NCBI RefSeq assembly: GCF_026745355.1
Contig: NC_079209.1
Coordinates: 6,329,507-6,393,506, forward strand
Direction of reading: 5' to 3'
DNA length: 64,000 bases
Source: Beta vulgaris subsp. vulgaris
Lineage: Eukaryota; Streptophyta; Magnoliopsida; Caryophyllales; Amaranthaceae
The notes under the pieces are model-generated. The model made no database searches. It saw nothing but the letters and a program-made list of their open reading frames with translations, and had not been told where the DNA came from. Both the position numbers and the translations under genes were made by a program. This document shows, piece after piece, positions 49,001 to 61,000 of the stretch. Position 1 is the stretch's first letter, and the number at the start of each line of letters is the position of its first letter.

Positions 49001-52000
49001 AGAATAATATGCAAAGGTCTCTGTTTGGATAGGCAAATCTGTGTGTGTGGAAACTTTGTAATGTATATCTTCGGCAATGTTTTTGCAGACAAAGGATGAT
49101 CAGAAAATCTTGCTTTCATAGACAAAAGATGATTAGAAATTAACTGTAGTTTTAATATAGTCTTGCTTTGTGGTTGGACGTTGGAGTATTGGTCAATGAG
49201 GCATTAATGTCCCACTTGATGGGCGATGTACAAATGAAATGATGTTAAGACGCAGTCACACAAATAGAGATGGAATTAGAAATTAAGTCAGCATGGATCA
49301 GCACATGCGGGAAGTAACGTCTAAGGTGGGTCGGAGAATCTATCGTATGACCTTCAAATGCATCTCCGTAAAGATGAGGGAAAATGTTGATTTTAAACCA
49401 AGGAGAAGATCTATGAAAAGGATTGCTGCAATGTTGAGGCATCTTGATTGCCTATGTCTTTTATGAGGATGATGCCTTGCCATTTGATTTAGCTGGACAT
49501 ATGATGTATCATGATTGGTAAAGCCAATGGGCTAATCATGAAGCAGCAGTCAGCAGAGTCACACCGAGCTGAGCCCAATCTTCCTGTCAATTGCATAACT
49601 TGGATGAGTTTTGTATCTAGCTTTTATTGTGCTCAATCAGCTGTTGAATCTAAGTCATTTTAGATTGCCTTGTTCAAGAATGTTTTATAGCTTTAGTGAG
49701 CTTTGGCTCACTTGAGGGCTATGGCTATTTGATGAGATGAGCTTGGTTAAAGCTTGTTTGCATTTGAAATCATCTAACAAACAATGATAAGTTGTACTAT
49801 GAGTGAAAAGTTTCTGATCTTTGAATTAGGATTTCAAAGAAGCTTAAGTTGCCTTCAAGTGAGCTTTGAAATATCTTTCAAAACAAATTAACAATACACA
49901 TTCTACCTTAGCCAATTGAGGAACTAATCTTGACCACAAAGCTAAGCATTTTTGTGCTCATATCCACTATGCTTAGATGAGCTTAAGAGTTGTTCAAAGT
50001 GACTTTTTTTTTATTGAATTAAAGGGACAATGACTATCTTTAGTTGATCTGAAGTTCCAGGTGTTTAATGATTGCATTAGTCATATGGTCTCTCCAGTTA
50101 ATGATTGTTTTTTATGAGGGTTGTGGAATTGTAGAAATCAGATCTGGTTAAATTGAACTAAACTTTTGACTATGTCTCAGTTTTTGCAATCTACTTTGTG
50201 GTCCGAACTCAATTCCCTTTTCTAGTTTGGGCTGTTTAGCGGTAACCGTGGTTCACAACTATTAATCCATAATGATTTTGGATTAGAGAATTATGGTACT
50301 TCGTTCGTTCACGGCCTGTTTAGTCAGTATAAATGGTGTTGGTGATGCAATTGAGTTTACATTTGTAGGGTACTTCCCATGTCAATTTTCATGGTAAAGC
50401 TACTTCATCCCAAAACATCTCTTTTCTTCGTAGAAATCTATTACCATCCATTGTCACTTGGAAAGGTGGTTGATTGGTTACAAATCATTTATGAAACAAA
50501 CACATGTTTAAGGGTGAAGTTTCATCACCAAAGTTATTGACATGAGATTTTTATTACAAATTTAAACACAAACTTCATTACCGTTACTACTATTTATAAC
50601 CTTTTACGAAACAGGCCATGAAGGTTATGTACCACCTTTTTGTTTTTTGTCCTGCCATTACAAGTAACAGATGAGCTAGATAATTTTTGGAATTTGGAAT
50701 CAATAGAATGGATCATAAGTGGGTGATAAATGTATTAAACTCTTGATGAGTAGAGTTGATTTCATATTTGGGTATCACTAAAGATGAGGGCATCAAGTAG
50801 CCACAGAGTTACAGCTAGTCGGACATATGCACTTGAGGCTCTTCTATGTCACTACTATGGACAGGATGGCAAGAGTATGAATTTTTTCATGCTTGCTTTT
50901 GCGGTTTAATCGGTCCAATTTATGTCTAGAAAGCCATTGAAACTTGAGAGGCAAAATACTAGGACCATGCTGTACTGGCTGAAACTTCCTAAAGAGCATA
51001 CTAGAATTGTGAAATCCTTCTTTAGGCTATCAGACTTCAACATTTCCAACTCCATGTTCAAGTATTTTTCCCTAGACTCTCAGAGTGGCAAATCTAAATA
51101 TTCCCTGAAATAATGATGTTTAGCACCATCCTCTCAATTCTCATTCCAACCTGTGAAAAGCTTGAACTTGAAAATACCTGTACCCAAACCCATGCAACTG
51201 GACCAGCCTAAAGACTTTGAATGACCAGAGCTTACCATTTAATTAGAACTTCAAGGGGGATTGATACTTGATTGAATTCATCCTAATATTCATTTATTCC
51301 ACAATTCAAATCTGCAACCCTGACTAGGCCTATGTTTTTATTTCACTGAATGGTATGGCTCTTGTGAACACTAGGCCATTTAATTGTTGGTTTGAGGGCT
51401 TGAGCTAACATTAAGCTGATTAATACTCACCTGACTACATATTGAATCCAAGACTATCTGGATATATTGTTTACTTGTTAAGAACTGATAAGAGCAAGAC
51501 TGACCAATATATGAGCTGAACTTTGACCCAAGTGCTATGTCTGTGTTGACTAGTTCTATGTTTAACCTGATTTGAAAGATTGCGGACCAGCTCATATTAG
51601 CCCTGAATGGGTAGATTGGAAAGGGTGAGCCTGGTCTCGAACATAGCATAAACCAGTTAGACCCTGGGAATATTACCTAACCTGATCTCAATTCCCTCGC
51701 CCCCCCCCAAAGGAGAAAATTATATATCATTTCATAACTGAATGCTAACATGCTATATGGATATCTTTTGTGACTTGGTTACTTGTATTGTAATGCTTGT
51801 TGAATTCCTTGCATGCAATTATTCAGGCATGCTGTATATGAGATAGTTGCATGAGTGTACGCTTTTTAAGGGTCTAAATTCAGTAACCCTGTTTATATCC
51901 AACATGAGTTTAAATGAGTACACATTCGTATGTTACAGGGTGGGGGACCATATTATCTCATTGGTCGTGCTCTTGGTCCAGAAGTTGGCGTCAGTATAGG

Positions 52001-55000
52001 GCTTTGTTTCTTCCTAGGAACCGCAGTAGCTGCAGCTCTGTGAGTGTTCACCTGAGGATTCTATGCTGTTGTGTTTTTGCTCTTTTTGTTGTTTAATTGT
52101 CTTCGTGACAATCATTCAAGTAATGACTTCTACACGGTTTGAGTCGTTTTTCAGTAGTTTATGGTGTAACTATATTCATTTCTCTGTTTGATCGCCAGCT
52201 ATGTGTTAGGAGCTGTTGAAACATTTCTTAGTGCTGTGCCAGGTGCTGGGATTTTTACAGGTAATGATTATGGGATGATGCATGCTTATCCTTGAATCTT
52301 TTGAATTATAAGGGTAGCATTAGTTTTACTTTCTAAAAATTCTGGTGTTGGAATGATGGAGGGGCAGATTTTCAGACGAGGTATTGTGAAGTTTGTGTGC
52401 ATTGGAGGGGTTGGTGGGAGAGATGTGAGAGTTTATGGGGCCTTTGATAACCAAGACCTCTGAGGCTTCTTGTAATTCACATCCATAAATACTAACTAGC
52501 CTTTCTATTATATTCTTGATTTGGGAAATTGCCTCAAATTACACAAACATTGGTTTTTTTGCAACTAGTGACACAAACTTAAGATTCCATAGAGCATATA
52601 ATAGTTACTTTCACTGTATCTACTTGTATTAGCATGATAATGACTGATTCTGTTAGAAAAGAACACATGACATGAATCTTTCTTTCCTTGCAGATAGCTA
52701 ATATAGATTTATTGTTTGGAATTCATATAGTTTTCTGAATTAGATATTTCTTATGTGCAGAGACCATTACAAGGGTGAATGGCACAACAGTCAGCCCCAT
52801 ACACCAACCAAGTTTACATGATCTACAAATTTATGGGATTGTTGTGACCATCATCCTCTGTTTTATTGTTTTTGGTGGTGTCAAGATGATCAACCGAGTA
52901 GCTCCCGCTTTCCTTATACCAGTTTTGTTCTCGATGCTCTGCATATTTATTGGAGTATTTGCATCTGGAACGGACAAGCCTGTCGGTGAGTCTGCTACTC
53001 TGCTTCTTTTTACTTCTCAATTTGGCAATTGAAGAATTATTGCTCTGTGGCCTAAAGAACTGTGGTGTACTGTTAGGGGGCACCAGGGGCGCTAAACTGA
53101 AAATAATAGTGTTACACCTTATCTTGAGTAAAATAATGACTAATTTTTCGTACTGAACCTCCATGATATGCATTTCCACTTGATGGTTCTGAGCATTTTC
53201 ACGAAATTGCTTAATTGATTTGTAGATTTGCAAACTATACTGTACATTACTCCCTCCTCCCTCTTTTGGTTGCTCTTATTTCCTCCTTGGGACATCTCTA
53301 AAAGATTGCCCCATACTAACAATGATCTTGAGGACCCACCAATTTTGTCTCATATAAGATCTAACTCCACCCGACAAAATTTAAATAAGTAACTTGACTT
53401 CAGTGGGGCAAACAAAAGGGGACAGAGAGAATATATAACAGAAAAGAGTTGATTCAGTGATTGATAAAATTTGTGTCGAAATAACATGTATATGTATGCA
53501 TATTTGTCTATAGATGTCTTTACAACAACAAAGAATTACTTAGCTCAGAAGGTTCTTTATCTTTTTGGACTTCTTTTATATATTTTTCCTTTGCTTGGGG
53601 GAATGGGACCCTCGTTTGTTTTACACAGAGGGAATTACCGGCTTGAGTTTAACAACGTTCAAAGACAATTGGAGTTCCGCTTACCAAATGACTAATCAAG
53701 CTGGCATACCTGATCCCAATGGTTCGGTTTACTGGAATTTCAAGTAAGTCTCCAGACACTTTTTCCTTGTTTTTTTGCCTTTTGGTTCGTATTGGCAGGT
53801 ATAGGCTTCAATGCAACATTGCAGCTTAGTTTTTGCTTTTATTTACTCATTTAGATATGTTTTTGGATTTTGGTAGCCCATAGTTTGCGTGTGAGTTTAT
53901 GGAGGGAACCTTCTGATAGTGTTCGGCGTACTTGTGATCATTCAAGCTCACTAATCCCTCACATGGAACTTTCTATGTAGTCACTGGTGGAGCCAATACC
54001 AACGCGACCCCCCGAATTTTAAATTTTTTTTTGAAGGTTTTTCGTTAAAAAGAAAAAGAATTTAAAACCGAAGTCAGGAAATTGCAGTGTCAGGTGGGAA
54101 TTCGAGAAAAAGATAGTGTAGGGAAGAGAAAGTTAAAAAGTCATTTCTGACTTGTTCGGCATTTCCAATGCTTTATTTACCATTGGGGCCCACAAGTATA
54201 AATTAAATTCAACTAAAAAGCTGAAAGATGCTCCAACCTACTTTCTATTTCTAATCTAAAAAATACTTTTAAGTGGTTAGTGTTATTATTAAAACCTACA
54301 TACATTTTCTCCCTCCTCACTCAAGTGCTCAACTCTCAATAAACCACTTCACGCATACTGGCACACGAGCCACCAGCAAGGCACCGCCCACTGCCCACGC
54401 CGTCCGCCGGCACGGCGACGAGTACTAGTCGTACTAAATTTTTTTTTTTTTTTAACATTAAAATCTTCCTATATTTTATATTTAAAATATTGTTTGGTTG
54501 ATATTAATTGTGACATTTGAGCGAATGTGTGAATTTTTGTGATTGATTTACTTTGTTGTAAAGCTCTAAAATCGAAATTAGGTATAAATAATGAATATAG
54601 GAAATGATAAGTGATAGACCTAGATAATAATTTATTGGTTGACTCGTTGAATGCACTTGTGATTTTATATATTAGTTATGTAATATTTTCCTTAGTTTGG
54701 GATGTATGACAATGGATATTAAACAATGCTTTGTGCATTTTAAAATTTTTATTGGTGGATATCTTTTATCTTCGTTGTGCACCCCCGAATTCGAAATCCT
54801 GGCTCCACCACTGTATGTAGTTATCATGTTTTGTGCATAGGTCACTATTGCAACTTTTGTGGTTCTGATTCATGGTTGAGTATGTGTGTGTTGAAAAGCC
54901 TGAATTGGAACTCTAGATTGTCTTTTTAATGGTTGAGTATGTGTGTACGGAACAGCCTTAACTCATATGGAGTAGTATAAGCATCAAGGCTATCTGTATA

Positions 55001-58000
55001 CGGACCTCCTTGCTTTGGCAGAATCTATAGTAATTTTGTTGTGGCTGTTATGTTAACTGTGTGTTTTTGTACAACAAATAAGGTATTGAAAAACTATTGG
55101 TTTCTATCTCGCAAGTGCACCTTCAAATTGCCGACAGAATCATATTTTATATAACCACAACAATCTTTTAAACGGTTCCGATATATGCAGCCCTTAGGGC
55201 TGTTCATAAAAACTAGCAAAAACACAATTTAATACTTATTTATACTTCCAAAGGAACCTATTGATATAATTAAGAATTACTAATTGTTGACTTAAATGCT
55301 CCTCATAACTACTAAGAATTATCAAATGTTGACCTTTTAAATGCTCCTCAAAGCTACTAGGATTATTAATTGTTGATAACTCACAATATTTCCTAATAGT
55401 AATTTTTTTTTTATGGCTTCCTCTTGTTCATAGGCTAATAGCTCACGTACTGTAGAGAAGAAAATCCATTATGCAGCAAATTCAATCAAAAGTCAGACAC
55501 TAGTAAAATCTTAGACATGCAACTACACACCATTGATACACAGGATTTAATCCAAGAATTTTATGGAACCTAAACATGGAAGATGAAGTGGAGTAAATAA
55601 ATCAGATACTGTATTTTATTTCTTTGTCCTTTTTACAAACACTTAGTGTGCAAGAGCCAAGAATGGATGAAAAAAAAATTGAAAAAAATAAATTTGCCTC
55701 TTACTTGCTTCATCTGATGCTGAGAACTTTTCTGGGAGGGGAATGAAAATATATTGTGATAAATTTGCCTCTTACTTGCTTCATCTGATGCTGAGAACTT
55801 TTCTGGGAGGGGAATGAAAATATATTGTGGAGAACATGATTGTGGAGAAGATGACTATTTTGTCATTTGGGGAGAAGCAAAATTGTCGTGTGAAGTTGTA
55901 AAGTGAAGTTCAATAGTTTTCATTGTTATGACTTATGAGTGATATTGGTTTTAATTATGGATATTCACTTCTCCCCATAGATTCTATTTTTTGTTGAAAA
56001 TATAAAAGTAATTAATGCTTATATGCAGCCCTAAGGACTACATATATCATTTACCTGTTTTAAAATTAACGTCTTGACAGATGTGACTAGATAGGTAAAC
56101 AGAAAAAACCTCCAAGAAACAGATCATTGATTAACTTGTAGAAAGAAAAATAAACTTAATCTTCAATGAGGGGAAAAGTGTGAAACCAGGTGCTTCAATA
56201 GAGGGAAAATCACATGAGATTAGGCTGAGAATAAACAATGGGGGAAAGTGTGAAATCAGGTATTAGCACTATACTAGAGGGAAAAACACATGAGGTTCGG
56301 GAGAGAATATATTTTATGTTTTTTTTTTTTATGAATAACACTGAAAATAAATTAAGATTGTAGATTAACTAAATTAAGAAAGAAAAACATTCGAGAATAC
56401 ATGATTTTTTTCTGGCCAAGTTAAAACTTGAAAATTCAATGCAGGAAGGTACTATTGTGTATCTAGTTCTCCTCACCTAACTTGCAAAAAGACATTGTGA
56501 AGTGGATATTGATTGAGGAATAGTTATGGTTGTAGCTACCAATGTAAGCTTCCGTAAAGTTGAGCACAGCTTTTTGGCCTTTTTTTTTCGAAGTTGAGGG
56601 AGGGTAGAAGGAAGGTATTATTGTTTCCTAGAAGTTATGATTTCAACAAATCTATAATTGATTTTACGATTGTTCTATTGGCTCTTCAGTTTCTCTGCAT
56701 GTCATGGCATCATCAACTGCTTCTCTTCTCTCATAGTAAGTTGAGAAAATCTTATCTATTAGAATATGCTATTTAAATTACACCGTGACTTTTTACAGTG
56801 CATTGGTTGGCCTTTTTTTTCCTGCTGTTACGGGTATCATGGCTGGTTCAAATCGCTCTGCCTCACTAAAAGATACTCAGCATTCAATCCCTGTTGGAAC
56901 ATTGGCTTCACAACTCACAACAACTGGTCTATATCTGATCTCAGTTTTATTGTTTGGTGCTTTTGCGACCAGGGAAAAGCTTCTGACTGACAGGTGTGTG
57001 ATTCCAAACTTCATTAGGCTTTTACTCTTTTTCTATGTTAGTTGAACTCAAGAATACAATCAAGTGCAGCCTCATGTCTAGGTGAGGGGTTTCCTTTAGC
57101 CAATTGGAGGACCTTAAGTATTAAGTACGATTGTACAACTTTGCTTCCTGCTGTGAGCAGGCACTGTACAATCAACCTACTTTCTTTATGTCATATCGAG
57201 TTGTCTGACGCATAGTATTTGCATCCATAGTTTACACTGAGCCCGATATATGCTAGGTTGATTGGCTGCAGTCTTGCAAAGTTCTTAAGATATAAGGAGT
57301 CATACCGGGGTTTGTTGTATAATTACAGTGTAGTGGAGTGTAGCACAAAATGTCCTTGAAATTTTGAAGTATTGGTAGGAAATTATTATTATTGTGTCTT
57401 TGAAAGAAGGGAATGTCTATGAAAGAAAATGAAACAAGGGAATGTCTTTGAAGAAGGGAATGTCTTTAAAAGACAATCCTAGTTTAGATAGAGTGAGGAG
57501 GTTCAGGCTGGCTTCCCTTGGGGGGGTGTATATCAATCTAGATTAGATGAGTTGAGAAATGCTCTAAAGGTCATTAGACAATAGTTGAACTAGCTCTTGA
57601 TCAAGGTAAAAGTCAAGATACTGAGTTTTGATACATGAAAGCATGATTCAGTTCGCCACAAATCAAAGATGGAAATAAGAACCTGATACATGAATGTGAG
57701 ATTCAATTGGCCACAAATCAAAGATGGAAATAAAGAACCTGATGGCGTGTGAGCTATTGCCTACACTTCATGATAGTCTTTATATGCTTGAAGTATTTGA
57801 AATTTCCTTTCGGGTCGTGAGTTGTGTAAATTTCCAGGTTATTTAATTACAAGAGGTGGCATGTCTTATAGGAACCTTCTTGCCTGATTCCCCATACAGT
57901 TTCTTATGGAAAGATCCCAGTTTAACTCAAGTTTATTCAACTTATTTATGTAGCTGTGATATGATTTATTGGGACCTCCTTTGCCTCGTTTACCATGCAG

Positions 58001-61000
58001 CTTTTTATGGAAAAGATCACAGTACGGCGATGTGCAGAAATTATATGAGCTGATGCTATTAATAGGTTGGTGCATGGGTAAAATTACTGTGCAGTGCACC
58101 ATTCATTCATTTCTTAAATGGAAAAGGGATAGGAAGGAACCTCGGATTTGATTTGAAGACTATGATACGATGGGAAAGCCTACATTTTAGTCTTATAGCT
58201 GCCTTTTCAGATAGGCTGAATCGTTTGTTCAAGAATTCCTTTTATGTGTGACGTTTTGTACGCATTGGTACTTCAATACCGGTGTTACAAAATACATTTA
58301 AACCTTACTCTGTAAATAAGTTGGTGACATTAATTAATTTTCATTGCTTTGTTTCATATCTGTTCTATTGTGCAGATTACTTACAGCAACAGTTGCTTGG
58401 CCTTTTCCAGTAATAATCTATGTGGGTATTATCTTGTCGACCTTGGGTGCTGCTCTCCAGAGCTTAACCGGAGCACCGCGCTTGTTAGCAGCTATTGCAA
58501 ATGACGATATTTTACCTGTTCTTAATTATTTCAAGGTAGCTGATGGGAGTGAGCCGCATATTGCCACCCTCTTTACTGCCTTCATTTGTATTGCATGTGT
58601 TGTGATTGGGAACCTGGATCTTATCTCTCCGACAATTACCATGTTTTACTTGCTGTGTTATGCGGGTGTGAACTTATCCTGCTTCCTTTTGGACCTTCTT
58701 GATGCTCCTAGCTGGCGTCCAAGGTGGAAATTTCACCATTGGAGCCTCTCACTTTTTGGTGCAACTATTTGCATAGGTACGATGATGTTATTATCTTGCT
58801 ATAATCATGATCTGGCATATTTTGGTAATTGATCTTCTGACTGTCTGACAAGTGACAAGGTTGATGCTGAACTTTTTTTTTTTTTTTTTGGAATAGGCCC
58901 CTACGCTGCTCGAAAGGGTGGTATGGGAAGATGTAGATAGTTGCCTTAGAAGAATTTGAAACTTATCTAAGATACTTTACAAATATTAGTATTATTCAAC
59001 ATCACTTGGACACTTAACCGACCTTTTTTGAAATATCTGTAATTTAATAAGGTTAGTAACATTGACCAAGTATTACAAAATCACAGTAGAAACAGTTGGT
59101 TGTTTTTTTCATTAACCATAAAAACGATCATATTATGGATTTGTGAGAGAAATATGTAATTGGTAGAGCAAGAGAGACAAAAAATTAATGTGAACAAGGA
59201 GTCGACTTCCCCCTCACAAGAAGTGAAATGGAGGAAGCGGGTAGGGAAATGTTTTGCTCTGAATATTTGATGCTGAGAAGTCAGGAAGTTGTGTCAGCAC
59301 CTGTGCTACTTGGCAAGAAATGTCTTGCTTTAGGAGTAGAAAATGAAACCTTGCAGAATTGATTAGAAGATGCTTTATTGGACAGGGCTATCCCTTCCAT
59401 TAGCATGATTTATTTTTACAGGAAAAGAAATCAAGAGACGGTGAATAACTTCTTGTCTATGAAAGCCATAAGTTGTTTTCTACCTAGTGGATCTTTGTTT
59501 TTTGTTTTGTTTTCTTGAGAACAGAATAGACTATAGTCTGTCTTTTTTTTTTGTTTCACATAATAAGATTGGCTGCCTCAGTCCAACTACGTTCCCCCCC
59601 CCCCCCCCCCAAGCCTCCTCGAAGAACCTTTTATTTTCCCTGGCCTCTGTGTACTTGATCCCATGATCTCAGATACTAAGGTGGGTGCATACAGCACCAC
59701 CATCTTTCCACCTCACATCTCAGTCTTTTCAGTTAAATGATCCTGGCAGGACTTATCATTCTTCATACCATGAATTAGTAAAAAACTACTGGAGAGACAG
59801 ATGCTGCCTCTAGAAAAAATCAATAAATTCGTATACGTTTTATAGGGGAGGGACCAGCTGAAGCACTTAAAGCAAGAAAGTGAGGAGGCAACTATATTGG
59901 ACTAAATGTTCCATTTTTGATTAATTTAGTGGAACTGAAAGCACTTTTCTTCAAGAGAAATCCTCTTCAAAGTTGCACATTCATTTTATAAAAGTTGCCC
60001 TTTTGTTTTAAGCTCTTGCTCATTGACCCTCAATTTGCTATCTATACATCTCTACTCTCTTGTATGCTTATCTGCATGAATGCGTTATGGACAAATGTGA
60101 TTTACTTAAGGTTTTGTGATGCAGTGATCATGTTCTTGATCTCTTGGTCATTCACGATTGTCTCTCTTGCCCTTGCATGCCTTATTTACAAATATGTGTG
60201 TATCAAAGGGAAAGCCGGAGATTGGGGTGATGGTTTCAAGAGTGCTTATTTTCAACTCGCCCTCCGAAGTCTTCGTTCTCTTGGAGGTATTGATTTACTG
60301 ATTTTACTATTAATCACTATTATGTCCTCATCAATTATGTATTTGTGGATTAGTAAAAGATGTATAGAATTTGGACAGAAAGACAAGTGCGCAAGTTAAA
60401 ATAGTGTAGTGATATTGATAGTCTTTTGGGACCGTTTCACATAAAAAATTGTTTGGTTTGACTGAGGAATGAAACTCAAAAAAAGGAAGAGAACAAAAAC
60501 TATGCTACATTCTCCATCTTCCTCCTTGAAAGTTGCTTTTGCCAACAACCTTTCCCTTGCTCAGATCTCTCAAACCAAGGCCAATCATCATCACTTTCAG
60601 TCCAGTGCTCATGCATGGTTGATAGTTATATCCAACTATTAGGTGGTTGAATTAGCTCACCAAGGTTCCAGATCTAGAACCTTGATGGCCAAACGCAACC
60701 ATCAAAAGGTTGGATTTTACATTATTAATCATCGGATTTCACGCACGGTGGAGCTTGTGGGTGGTAATAGTGGTGGTTGCGGGATGTGGGAGTGGCCGAT
60801 AGGTGGAGATTGATGCCGTTTGTTGGGACATAGGCGGTGAAGGTGGTGCTTGTACACATGCTTCTAAAGCTACTCGATTCGCTACAGCACCTGGTACATT
60901 TCCCCAAGGGTGTCCTAAAGTTCCTCCACCAAACTGTAGTACAGAATCATACCCAAAGATCTCGGTTAGAGCAGGCATATGCCAAACATGATACCTCCTG

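Noticed and set aside
52823..53233. 136-codon minus-strand frame
   Set aside because: Antisense shadow over CCC exon 7 and intron 7; the sense strand carries the conserved protein.
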